64,000 nt of DNA from assembly GCA_006176705.1 (NCBI GenBank), contig QRFJ01000377.1:124001-188000 (forward strand), written 5' to 3'. The DNA comes from Cocos nucifera. Taxonomy: Eukaryota > Streptophyta > Magnoliopsida > Arecales > Arecaceae. Position 1 is the first letter of the stretch, and every line of letters starts with the position of its first letter. The notes under the pieces are model-generated. The model made no database searches. It saw nothing but the letters and a program-made list of their open reading frames with translations, and was not told the DNA's origin. Both the position numbers and the translations under genes were made by a program. Positions 36,488 to 48,163 of this stretch are shown here, piece after piece.

Positions 36488-39155
36488 GTTGGAAAATATA
36501 TTCCAAAGCTAATCATCAGTCTGTTGATGGTTGAGCTATATTATAATTATAATTAATTTATTAATAAATAATTTTTTTTGATATTTTTATCATAAAGTTT
36601 TCATCTTCTAACAAACTTCATTATTGTAATGAAGTTCTTAGAACTATTTAGATTCGATAAAGAGAAGATTTATTGATTAGTCCTTAAAACTATTTACAAT
36701 CAAATGATAGACTATTAATTAGGATGACAGCGTCTATCGAGCATAGATTGTTGTGTGCCATATAGATTGATTATCTCCTTAATCAAAAAGTGTGGAAACA
36801 CTAGTATAGCATATAGGTGAGATGTAAGCATACATCATCATTGAATGTGACCAACTCTAGAGCATTCTACTGTTAAAAATATCTTTGATGGAATATTGGT
36901 ATAAGTATTTCTTAGACCTGAGATCACCTTAGTAGCTTGCAAGTAACTCACTGTGCTTTGGTACCGGACTAACTAAATTTTTAATTTGATAATAAAAGAT
37001 TTTTGAACATAGTCAAGTACTTGTGAAGTTGGTATATGATTAAGATGGAATTGACCACTCCAAGAGTTGGAGAAGAATGTATCACTCTATTTCAATATAG
37101 CAAAATCTTGGCCAGGATAATCCATAAGATGGATTTGATATTTGAAATATAATGTAGACAGCCTAATCAGAGTTGACAGTTAAACTCTGAGGTGTCCTAT
37201 AAGCATTTTGGTTAAAAGAATGAATTATATGAAAACTATATCTATATGGATTCTAAGAATATTGTTCTACACATTTGACCTATCCGATCGTTGGGTATCA
37301 TTACTAGATGGTCAATTTGATTGATATAAAAATTTATTTCTGTGCTACCAACTTAGGTTCAGACCTATGGGATCACACACATTAGAGTTTATGATCTGAT
37401 CGGATGGTTGATCAATGATTAAGAATCATTCTAAGATTAAACGATTAATACGATTGATGTTTAACCTAGTACAAGTGTTGTAGGAGGATTGATTAGTAAT
37501 TAAATTTCTAATTGACTTAATTTGATTAAGCCAGAGGATTGAGATTAAGTCTAATTAGATATAATTTAATTAAATTTAATTTGAACTTGATTGGATTAAG
37601 TCTAATTAGTTTATTGAATAAGCCAATGGCAAGGTAGATTAAGTCCTAGTTCAATTAGGACTTGTATCAACCCAAACTCTAATTTGATTAGAAAATTAAA
37701 TTAGATTTAAATTAGATTTAATCTAATTTAATTAGATTAATTTAATTTGATTAAAAATTCTTATTTGACCAAGTCAAATTGGAAGTCCTAGTGTGACTAG
37801 GACTTTCGATCCTTGCACCATCTAAGCCCTAACGCCCCCAACTCTCTCTTCTTCGAGTTTTGTATGACAAAACTCTCACGCCCAGCAATCCCATGAGTGC
37901 CCCTTGCTGTCCCTTCTATCCTATATGAAAATTAGGTTGTGGACCAAGTCAAAGTTAGGTAGTTTGTTTTGATTTTAGATTCTATGAGATAGAATCCTAA
38001 CAAACCAAAACTCCTCCCGTAAAGCATCGCCCACTTCCTATTTTCTCTTGGTTTTTTTGATGGAGAAAGCCCATCTTTTGTGCGCCCTTTGCTGGTACTC
38101 CATTGTAGAAAAAGAGGAGGGGGCACCCAAGAGTTGGGCACCCCATATGATGCCTTATTTGGACATACCTTATCTAGGTATTTGACCTAGACAAGAAGTT
38201 ATCCTAACTCTCTATTTGAAGGGATTTTTGGACTAATTTTTTTGTTGATTCTAGACCATTAAGAGAGGTTTTGGGCTATGAAAATCAAAGAAAAAAGCTT
38301 CTTGGGAGTTCAGTTTTCATAGACACCAATCTAGCTGTCTAGGTGAGAGAAGAAAGAAGAAGAAGAGGGTTTTGGTCAAACATTTTTGTTCATTCTCATG
38401 ATTGCAAAATCTAGTCCTTTTTTCTAGCATATCTAGAGCAAGAAATCACTTTTCTTTTTTTTCTTTTTCTAGAGCTTTTATTCGACTTATTAATTCATTT
38501 CTCAAGTTGTATTTTTTTTGTTCATTGGTATAAACCCAATAATTATACGAGTCTCCATGGGATTATGATATGAGATTTTTTTTGCAAAATCTAGTCCTTT
38601 TTCTTCTATTTATCCTTTTTTCTCTATCTTTGAGATTTACTTTTTAGAGTATCTTAGATCTTAAGTCTCTTCTCTTTCTTTTAATCTTTGGAGAGTCCAA
38701 ATCTTGAAGAAGAAAGCACCGAATCAATCATCAAAAAAGGATCATCACAGTACTAGCATACTATATTGATTTTTGAAGGTTGAACTTCTGATCGAGATTC
38801 ATGGACTCATGTGGATATCTCTTAAAGATCGAATACATGTATAGCTTAAAACTTTATCCTCAAGTTTGGATCAGTAAGTTAGAATATCTAACTTACATAG
38901 ATAATATGGATTTGATCCTCTGTTATATATCTACAGTAGATCTAGTATAGATCTATGTTGATGCGATCAACATCTTTTCTTCTTTCTTATATTTTTAATT
39001 TTTTATTTAATCTCATATTATAATCATGTAATAGGATCTTAGATCTAGGGTCTTTTCTATTTTTATGAATAAATTTTAATTTATTTTAGTCTTTTGCTGC
39101 TTGATCTTAAAAAGTTTCAAGATTTAGTCCTAAAATCCTAGATCTAGTTCCTTCA
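36488..39155 (+). repeat. A2 5' LTR
   Basis: TGTTGGAAAATATATTCC at the start and TAGTTCCTTCA at the end, 2668 bp. It is longer than the A1 LTRs, partly through a local duplication of 'ttgcaaaatctagtccttttt' (38403 and 38583). A CTATTTGAAGGG (CTATTTAAAGGG in the 3' copy at 55438) is the likely TATA-like element. Confidence 0.9.
37783..37805. other. Conserved LTR hairpin of family A
   Basis: Nine-bp perfect arms AAGTCCTAG / CTAGGACTT around a TGTGA loop. The 3' LTR copy (55008-55034) has an 11-bp perfect stem. Equivalent hairpins lie at 27148-27170, 34828-34852 and 256-280. Confidence 0.8.
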
Positions 39156-39157
39156 AT

Positions 39158-39170
39158 TGGTATCAGAACC
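39158..39170 (+). other. A2 primer binding site
   Basis: TGGTATCAGAACC starts two bases after the LTR end and matches the initiator-Met tRNA complement (TGGTATCAGAGCC) with one change. Confidence 0.9.
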
Positions 39171-41065
39171 TAGGTTCATTATTACATGATTATTTTTACA
39201 TGTTTAGATTATTTATTAGATTATATATAATTTATAATTTAATTATTAAATCTAAAATTGATAATTAGGATCATACGAATTGATATAAGATTGTCCTATT
39301 ATAAGGTTTACCTCTTATAGTGGAGAGGTTGTTCTAGTTCGTATAGATCTATTTTTTATCATAAATTTATTTTATATGATTAATTTTTTTATAATTTATT
39401 AGATTTAAAAAAATTTTATATCTAAAAATAAAAATTTTAGATTGCACGGACTGATTATAAGAATGTCCTGCTGTAATATTTATCCCTTACAATGAAGAGA
39501 TTGTCCTAGTACATGCTGATCTAAAATATTGATTATAAAATTTTAGATTAGATCTAAAAAAATTTATGATCTAATTAAAAATATTTTAATCTAATTTTAA
39601 TTATCATAAATATATTAGATTTGATCTAAGATAATTTATGATTGATTGAAATTAAAATGGTTTTACTTACATGAACCTATTTAGATTAGATCTAAAGTAG
39701 TTTCATGCTTATCTTATTTGCATATTGATTATGAATCAAACATGCAACTTGACTTGTAGAACCATGTTATAAAAATATTTTATAAATATAAAAATTATTT
39801 TCAAAAAGTCGAACCCTAACCCTCAACCTAAAACTTAATTAAGAATTAAGAAGTTGTTTGATTAGGATCTAGGATTGTGAATTGAAGATCCTAAGATACA
39901 AATCATAGCACATTGGATTAAATGGGTTAGTGAGGATTAGGTCCATTAATTGGGTTAGACATAGGGTTAGATTAAAAAATAGACTTAATTAAAAAATTGA
40001 CGTAATCAATTATTGTCTTAGATTAGATCAAGAATTCTCTAGATCAATTATAATAGATATAGTTAGTCAAATCCATATCTTTAACAAGACCCAAGATGGA
40101 GTTGATTCTTGGCTACGTAGTCTAGCATGAATTGTTAGATTGATCTAATCGAGACTAATTAAATCAGTTGATATCTAAGATAAATCAGAGTGGTGGTTTT
40201 TAATTGGCAGCCTGCTTATCTGATCATTTTTGATGGTGTCTAAGGCAAGCTTTGGCAGACCCTTCCACCGATCAAACTTACTTGGCCTCTTGGTGAAATT
40301 ATGTTTTGATCGGATCACTTGACTATTCGAGCTGACCCATGTCAGCTAGGTAAATTAGTGTGACTGATTTAGGTGCTCCTAGACCAGCTTATTATTGATC
40401 TTCCTTAAGCTGACTTGGTGAAGCCAATGAAAGGATCATGACAAGCTGGTTCATCTAACCTTCTCTCTTCTTAAAATTAAAATCTTCTAAAATTATTAGA
40501 TCCTTAAAATAAAATAGTTATGGTGATAACTAGATCATAGCCTCCCATTAAGTGAGTGATAATGGGTCAATCAGTTGGATAATCATTGGAGGTCAAAAGG
40601 CTTGGTACTTATCGGTTGATGAAATTATCATTCATAATATGATTTTTTAGCTGCATCTTTCTAAATGATGGTTAGGTTGACCAACCAAAGTTGGACTTAA
40701 TTATTTATTAGTTTGATGGACCAAATATGATTATGTTAATAGTTGGACCTAATTGGATCTTTTTAATGGAGGCCAAAGCCTTCTTATTAGGGACTGGGGC
40801 AAAATTAAATTACTAAAAATTATTTAAAAAAATAATTGGTTATGAACCTATCCTTAGATGTATATGGATTGATCAACCAAAGTTGGGCTCATGTGCAGTC
40901 TATGTAAATTCTAGTACCTACTAAGAAATTAGAATAATTTTTTGAATTAGAGGTAGAGGCTACCAGTTCGAATAAAATAGTAGAAGAATCTTTTAATTAT
41001 AGTCCAAATCTTTAGATTTAATGAATCAATTACTAATTAGATTTTAATTTTTTTTTTATATAGAT
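39171..41065 (+). other. A2 untranslated leader
   Basis: About 1.9 kb of non-coding sequence between PBS and gag start, inverted relative to the A1 leader (31860-33788). No ORF stands out. Confidence 0.8.
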
Positions 41066-41935
41066 ATGGCCACTTTCCTATCACTCTGATCATTATTGGA
41101 CAATGATAAGTTGGTGGAACCTAATTTTGGTAGCTGGTACCAAAAGTTGAAGATAGTCCTAGGACATGAACAGATTCTATATGTGTTGATGGATCCTGCA
41201 TATAAGGAGCCAGCTCCTAATGCACATGGAACAGTCAGAGATACTTATCAAAAATGGCTCAGTGACTGAACCACGATGTGCTGCATTATGCTGGCTATCA
41301 TGAGTGATGAGTTTAGTCATAGATTCTAGATAGCTCAGTCAAAGGATATACTTTAAGTATTGGAGACTTCTTTTGGTACACCTAATGACGTTGAAAGGCA
41401 CAAGACTAGTTGTGCCATCTTCAATGTCAGAATGCAGGATGGAGTCTCTGTCACTGATCATGTACCATATATGATTGAGTTGATAAAGCGATTGAGTAAG
41501 CTTGGCTTTTTTTTGCATAAGCAATTTGAGAAAGATGCAATACTGAACTCGCTGCCCAAGTCTTATCTTCCATTCCTCACTCATTATAGAATAACAAAGC
41601 CTAAAGTAGACTACCATGGGTTATTGGGGTTGCTTCAAAACTTTGAGAAGGATCACCAACTCTACAAGGAGTTGGTGAACTTAGTGGGAGGTTCATCTTT
41701 TGGTTCTCGACCATTTAGAAAAGAAAAGAAGAATAAGAAGAAGAAAAGCAAGAAGGTGCAAGTTCAAGCTGGAACATCTGGGCAGGACCAGATCAGGAAG
41801 ATCAGGTCTGATAAGAGTCAAGCTGAATGCTTCTTTTGCAAGAAGTGAGGACACTGGAAGAGAAACAATCCTCAATACATTGCCTTCCTGGATCCGAACA
41901 GGCAAAAAAAGAATCAAGTTATTGCTGAATAAGGT
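41066..41935 (+). pseudogene. A2 gag, nonsense-mutated
   Basis: The ATG at 41066 begins MATFLSL followed by TGA; the same frame continues with EPNFGSWYQKLKIVLGHE (the 'F..W...L...L' start of copia gag), MSDEF, then an open stretch from 41360 to 41845 with VQMxxG-like phasing (RMQDGVSVTDHVPYMIELI, LGFFLHKQFEKDAILNSLP). A Lys-rich linker precedes the knuckle, which reads ECFFCKK, TGA stop, GHWKRNNPQY: the last Cys is Asn. At least five in-frame stops (41087, 41268, about 41327, 41354, 41846) show it is inactive, though the frame itself is kept throughout. Confidence 0.85.
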
Positions 41936-41984
41936 ATTTATATGATAACTTATTATAATTTCTCTATTTATGATTTTACTAATT

Positions 41985-42445
41985 AGGTATTGGATACCGG
42001 TAGCCATTACCATATTTGTAATTTATTGCTGGGGTTGCAGGTCAGTAGGAGATTCAAGCAAGATGAAGGGTTCTTGAATGTTGGAGATGGAAGATCGTTC
42101 CAATTCTAGCTTTAGAAATTCTGAAACTTGTATTTGAGTTTTATACTATTGTTCTTGATGATTGTCATTTTTGTCTAAGTTTCTTTTTAAATATCATTTC
42201 TATAGTTCTTTTGATAAAAAATATTTATGAAATTTTAATAAAAAAATAGTTTTGTAATATCATTATGAATGGTATTATTGTTTTCTCTGGATATTTAAAT
42301 AATAGTATGTATATGTTATCACAACCTATTAATGTAGTCTATTCAACTGGCAAGCATCCTAAATTAGATAGTATATCTGATATCTACTTATAGCACTGTA
42401 GGCTAGGTCATATAAACAAGAATAGGATAAATAGGTTGACTTAAG
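41985..42445 (+). pseudogene. A2 protease and GAG-pre-integrase start, decayed
   Basis: VLDTGS is readable at about 41990-42007 (aspartic protease core), followed by FLNVGDGRS. Near 42385-42440 'cactgtaggctaggtcatat' with 'aagaataggataaataggttgac' corresponds to the WH...GHI..NRIN..L zinc-binding region. The sequence runs into the gap at 42446. Confidence 0.65.
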
Positions 42446-43320
42446 NNNNNNNNNNNNNNNNNNNNNNNNNNNNNNNNNNNNNNNNNNNNNNNNNNNNNNN
42501 NNNNNNNNNNNNNNNNNNNNNNNNNNNNNNNNNNNNNNNNNNNNNNNNNNNNNNNNNNNNNNNNNNNNNNNNNNNNNNNNNNNNNNNNNNNNNNNNNNNN
42601 NNNNNNNNNNNNNNNNNNNNNNNNNNNNNNNNNNNNNNNNNNNNNNNNNNNNNNNNNNNNNNNNNNNNNNNNNNNNNNNNNNNNNNNNNNNNNNNNNNNN
42701 NNNNNNNNNNNNNNNNNNNNNNNNNNNNNNNNNNNNNNNNNNNNNNNNNNNNNNNNNNNNNNNNNNNNNNNNNNNNNNNNNNNNNNNNNNNNNNNNNNNN
42801 NNNNNNNNNNNNNNNNNNNNNNNNNNNNNNNNNNNNNNNNNNNNNNNNNNNNNNNNNNNNNNNNNNNNNNNNNNNNNNNNNNNNNNNNNNNNNNNNNNNN
42901 NNNNNNNNNNNNNNNNNNNNNNNNNNNNNNNNNNNNNNNNNNNNNNNNNNNNNNNNNNNNNNNNNNNNNNNNNNNNNNNNNNNNNNNNNNNNNNNNNNNN
43001 NNNNNNNNNNNNNNNNNNNNNNNNNNNNNNNNNNNNNNNNNNNNNNNNNNNNNNNNNNNNNNNNNNNNNNNNNNNNNNNNNNNNNNNNNNNNNNNNNNNN
43101 NNNNNNNNNNNNNNNNNNNNNNNNNNNNNNNNNNNNNNNNNNNNNNNNNNNNNNNNNNNNNNNNNNNNNNNNNNNNNNNNNNNNNNNNNNNNNNNNNNNN
43201 NNNNNNNNNNNNNNNNNNNNNNNNNNNNNNNNNNNNNNNNNNNNNNNNNNNNNNNNNNNNNNNNNNNNNNNNNNNNNNNNNNNNNNNNNNNNNNNNNNNN
43301 NNNNNNNNNNNNNNNNNNNN
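42446..43320. other. Assembly gap (875 N)
   Basis: An unbroken run of N. The join across it is unverified; an apparent 361-codon ORF spanning it is an artefact. Confidence 1.
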
Positions 43321-43928
43321 TCTTAAAATAACCCAGATCAAGTCGGATTTAATCCCAATCGTTGGATCGACCGTTGGATCAAATTTGGGCCGTTCGATCG
43401 CGTTGAAATAAGCCTTCAGACCTTTAGTTTTATGTCGGGATGAATCTCGACCATTGGATCTCGATCGGAAGCTGCGGATGCTGTCCATCAGCGCCTTCTT
43501 CTCGTCCGTCGTTCGATCAAGCTTCAGTGAAAACCGCCCATTGGATCAGCCCGAATTCCCAAATTGCCCTCCGTGGACCGTGCGCGAGCCCGATGTTGCG
43601 TGGACCGTGGCGTTCTTCAGCCAATCAACGCACGCTTCTTACTATGAAATTTCCAAAATACCCTTCAGATGGTCCATCGTGCACCGCGAAAAATGCTGAC
43701 GTCAGCGTTGCGTCGGCGGTTTTTTTTTTTTTTTTTGAAATTCAATTCTGGGCTCGTTTAAAGTCCGTTTTGCCTGAAATTTTTTTCATTTGAGCTAGAA
43801 AAATGCGATCTTCATATTGGTAGCCTTCTTTCCTATATAAGATTAATAAAAGTATTAATTTTTAATAAAATAGATTAATTTATTTTATAATTTAATACTT
43901 TTATTAGTATATTTTTACCACTTATCAC
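43321..43928. other. GC-richer unassigned segment after the gap
   Basis: It has recurring 'CGTTGGATC', 'CCATTGGATC' and 'CGTTCGATC' words (43360-43560) and a T-run at 43720-43735. 43844-43908 holds a 16-bp inverted repeat (attaataaaagtatta / taatacttttattagt). It matches neither family A nor B. It could be part of another LTR element mostly hidden in the gap. Confidence 0.45.
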
Positions 43929-45225
43929 TCCTAGCCATACGGAATCCTGAGGTGTATGTTGGCTATAACATGTTCATTGTAGGAACCGGATAGTATCAAG
44001 ATGGAATCTATCTACCTCGGTGGTAGAGGAGCATCCCTATGATGATCATGAGAATCAAGTCTAGAAGCCCATGGCCATGACAGAGTGAAATAATAGAAAG
44101 AGTTTCTATTTAGGTTTTCACATCGGACTTGAATCGAATGATTACATCATATGACAGAAACTAGGGTTTGATGCATTCACCTAAACCCTAATCTGATCGG
44201 GGCTCAAGATAGAAGAACTTAATCACACAGATAGTTGCACCAAGAGATTTGGATTCAGCTCTGATGGGTTGCCACCATATACTGCTAGATGTCACTGGTG
44301 GATTTTGAGAGCAATTAGAATGATTTAGATGATCGATCATTCTAGCTGTTCAAATCAGAAGAGTTCTGATCCATCGAAAGGTGTTTTGATGTTGTCGATG
44401 ATAGAGATCATGATATATCCCATTACCATACAGAACTGAACCTAACTAGATCACACAAACAAAGGTTTGAATCTGATGATCATCAATTAAACTAATCCAG
44501 TTCAATTGATCTGAATGAGATTCAATTAAGTTCAAAAAAATCGTGCTAGCTCTCGATTGAACTTAACGTTCTTCTTTTACTATCATAAAGAGTTGTTCTA
44601 ATTGAGCCAAAGAAGTTTGTGCTCAATCAGAGGCCTTTACTTTGTCTGACTTGAGCTTGTCCAAGTTAGAAAATGATTATTTTATTTTGTAAGACAATAC
44701 CTACCATTTTTTATCACCTGCCATTTCTTGTCCTTTGACTTTGGTCAAAAGTTGTCCTTTGACTGGTCAAATGTTGACCATTTGACTTTTGTCCACGTGT
44801 CACGCACCTATTGGAGAGCTGGTGGGAGCTTGTCCCTCTGTAAGAACCTAGCAAGGAGGAGGGCGCATGCCACCCTTGGCGTGTGCCCAAGCAGGAGGCA
44901 CTTAGGAGTCCCTGTTGCACAAGGACTCCATCTTCCTTTTAGATTCCAATTAGAGTTCTCCTAAGAACCAAGTTTGACTGATCTTAGGTGTCATCTAAGG
45001 AGGAATCCAAGGGACTCTATTCCACCAATTAGATTTAGATCTGATTTCACAAAGGATTGTGATTGGTTGGAAAGAAGAGGAGTTGGATCATAGATAGTCT
45101 ACAAATAAGACCCTGCACCCAACTCAAGAAAAACAAGAAAATCCCCACGCCCTAAGGCTTCCTCTCCTCTCCTCCTCCATGCCAAAACATCTTCTCCCTC
45201 TCCTGTCCACGCCCAAAGTGGTTTG
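43929..45225 (+). repeat. Truncated family-B LTR (B1)
   Basis: Colinear with 52655-53960 of the B2 3' LTR, from 'tcctagccata.ggaa' to 'ctctcc...ccaaa'. Its start is lost and its end is cut at 45225, directly at the first base of the B2 5' LTR. It includes the W-box cluster (44735-44786), a perfect G-box CACGTG (44794-44799) and the U3 hairpin (44859-44886). Confidence 0.85.
44735..44799. promoter_or_regulatory. W-box cluster and G-box in B1
   Basis: Six TTGAC/GTCAA cores (44735, 44744, 44759, 44766, 44774, 44782) within 52 bp, followed by CACGTG at 44794. TTGAC is the core bound by WRKY factors and CACGTG by bZIP/bHLH factors; binding here is inference. Confidence 0.7.
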
Positions 45226-46294
45226 TGTTAGATAAATATGCCCTAGAAGCCAGAATTGGCTGACACTTGTAATACACTTCTAGGGACAAAATTGTAATTA
45301 TGACTATAATAAATAAAATAGGTTATTTTCTATCACATATGTGTATTTAGTATCTATGATACATCCTTTGAGTTAATGGTAATGATAATTTATATTTTTA
45401 AGAGTTAAAAATTTAAGATATGAATAATCATTATTAACTCATAAAATGCTTTCGACCATAGGATCATCACGAGGATGGTGATTGATCGGAAGGTTGGTGT
45501 ACAATTGCTTCTCTCTAGTAGATGAGTCTTGAGTCTACGGTGTGGAGACACCGGAGCGAGAGTACAGGTACTCGTTAGAGAATGGGGCACTGAGCGTGAC
45601 CATCTCGAGTAGTCATTAGGGAGTCTACCTTCTCGTCAATGACTGACTCGATGCTGCAGTAGTGTGTCTGGTTCTTTGACCTGAGGTGCATCGATAGTTC
45701 ACCTTGAGGGTGTTATAGTTTGACTACACCATTACTTGGTCTCTTAGCCACTCAGAATCTTGAGGTGTATGTTGGCTATAGCATGTTCATTGTAGGAACT
45801 GGATGGCATCAAGATGGAATCTATCTACCTCGGTAGTAGAGGAGTAGCCCTATGATAATCATGAGAATCAAGTCCAAAAGTCCATGGCCATGGCAGAGTG
45901 AAATAATAGAAAGAGTTTCTATTTAGATTTTTACATCGAACTTGAATCGAATGATTACATCATATGATAGAAACTAGGGTTTGACGAGTTTACCTTAACC
46001 CTAATCTGATCGGAGCTCAAGATAGAAGGACTTAATCACACAGGTAGCTGACGAGTTTACCTTAACCCTTTCGCTGCATACAAGATCATCAACGGATAAT
46101 TGGATTACCCAAATCAGATAAATTAAATTTAATTTAATTTATTCTTATTTTATTTTATTTATTAAAATAATAAGAATTAGATCTAAAATATTCTAGATCT
46201 AATATAGATCAAAGAAAAAATTTTTTTTGAAATATATCTCTTGATCTGATCAGATCTGAACGAACCTGGATCGGAAAATCAGGATTTTCCTTCA
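45226..46294 (+). repeat. B2 5' LTR with internal deletion
   Basis: TGTTAGATA...CCTTCA. It matches the 3' LTR until 46050, then jumps to the sequence near 54200 of that LTR. The missing part carries the U3 promoter (W-box cluster, hairpin, TATA). At the junction a 21-bp segment (46049-46069) copies 45982-46002. Confidence 0.9.
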
Positions 46295-46296
46295 AC

Positions 46297-46309
46297 TGAT
46301 ATCAGAGCC
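46297..46309 (+). other. B2 primer binding site
   Basis: TGATATCAGAGCC, one mismatch to the initiator-Met tRNA complement, two bases after the LTR. Confidence 0.9.
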
Positions 46310-48163
46310 AAGATTCTAAATTATTTAGATCTAATTTTAAATTTATTTTAATTAAAAAATAAGTAATTTTAGATGTCACATGAGATGTGATCAGATCTAA
46401 AATTAGAAAAAATTAAAATTAAATGATTTGGATCTAAGATTAGGAAATATGCATGACTAGTTCTAAAATAGAATAGTTCTATAGAATAGTCTTGCATGTT
46501 TTTAATTTAATCTGATTAAATCATATTTTAGATCCTTTTATTTACTATTTTTTGATATTATAAGTGTTATAATAACATCTAAAAAATAGCAAATAAAATT
46601 ATTTAATTTTAACATCATATGAGATATGATTGATGCATGTCTAGACTAGTTGTAGAATAGTTCTACATAATTATCTAGATTAGAGTTTATTTTGATGAAA
46701 TCAAATTAAATCTAATTTTTTAGATTATTATGAGATAATTTAGATCTGAAAATATGCATGATTCGATACATGAGATGTATGCAAAATATGCCATGATTAG
46801 ATCTGATTTATATATGAGATATATGATATAGATCTAAAACTATTTTGTAGTATTGCATGTTCCTGATTAAGGCGTTCCTCTTGGCCGTCCGGTCATAAGA
46901 ACGAAGAAGGGTTTAAAGGCCCTCTCTTTCCATTCGATGGGGTGTTCTTATGATGTGTAGGGGTGCTGCGCGTTCGTCCTTAATCAGAAATCCAAAACTT
47001 ACTTTCTGCAAAATCCTAGATCCTGAAACCCTAGGATTTATTGTGCATATTTTGTTTATGAACCCTACTTAATTAAAAATTAAGATTATGAAATATCAAT
47101 TAGGTCTAAAATTAAGAATTTCAGATCTAAGACATATTCATAATACTGGGTTCGGGCTTGGGTAGCTCAATTAGGTCTAAGCGGTTGATCAAACCGAATC
47201 AAGAGTTGGTTAGATGGGATCAACAATGCTTAAATTGACCAGCCTAATAGGATTAAGTCTGGGTCAAGATCGAGTCACGATCAAGCAAGACCTAATTAGG
47301 CTCAGAGGTTAGAGTCTGGATTGTAGGCTAACCCAATTGGTTCTGGCTCAACAATTTGGTGTCTAAGGTAAGTTTGGCACATACGACCGACTGGTTTTTA
47401 ATTGGAAGCTACTCGACCTGAATGCATTCTTGTACGAGTTAATGGCATATTCCTTCCACCGGTCTCACTTACCTGGCCATATCTGTTGACACAGTTCTGA
47501 TCTGAGGTGGTCAATAATCCGAGCTAACCCATGCCACTAGGTTAGTCATAATTGTTATGACTATGACAAGTCTAGTTTAATGAGACCTGAATCAATTCTT
47601 CCTAAGAAAAGATTAAGTCTGAGGTCTTCCACCATTGTAGATGTGCGGGCCCTTCCTCGGGGTTGATTGTTCTCGGCTGGATACAGTGGCTCAGTTGCAC
47701 CGGAAAAGATGCAACCATGTCTATTAGGCATTGGATGCTATGGGCTGGAGGATGAGTTGGGCTCAATATTTTGGATACGGTGAGAGACTCAATTAGGAAC
47801 CCAGTCTATGCAAATGGTGGGTCTGACTTAACTAAGGAGTGGATCAATATTTGGATATGGTGAGATTCATGAATTAGAGACCAAGTTTGGGTGCACCATG
47901 ATTAGAGAATCATTGAACAAGAGTTGTTCACTCATTGGCTAACCCATCACCAATAACTGTTAGGTGAGGTGATGAGTCAGTTGGTGAGACCGCACCACCC
48001 ACTAGAAATCATTAATCATGGAGATTTTTCGCATCTCTACAGAGGGAGTGTAGGGATCCGAGAAAATAGTGGGAGCTAATTTGTTTAAAAATAAAATTTC
48101 TAAATAAATTGGTCAAGTCAAAATTACAGTATCTAACTAGAATCTTTGACTCTCTACAGAAAA
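46310..48163 (+). other. B2 untranslated leader
   Basis: 1.85 kb without a convincing ORF. It contains 'ggcgttcctcttggccgtcc' around 46871 and several 'gatctaaaat' repeats, and resembles the family-A leader in layout ('aatgtctaaggtaagtttgg' near 47360) but not closely in sequence. Confidence 0.75.

Noticed and set aside
42403..43488. Apparent 361-codon minus-strand ORF
   Set aside because: Most of it is translated N from the assembly gap; the real ends show no motif.
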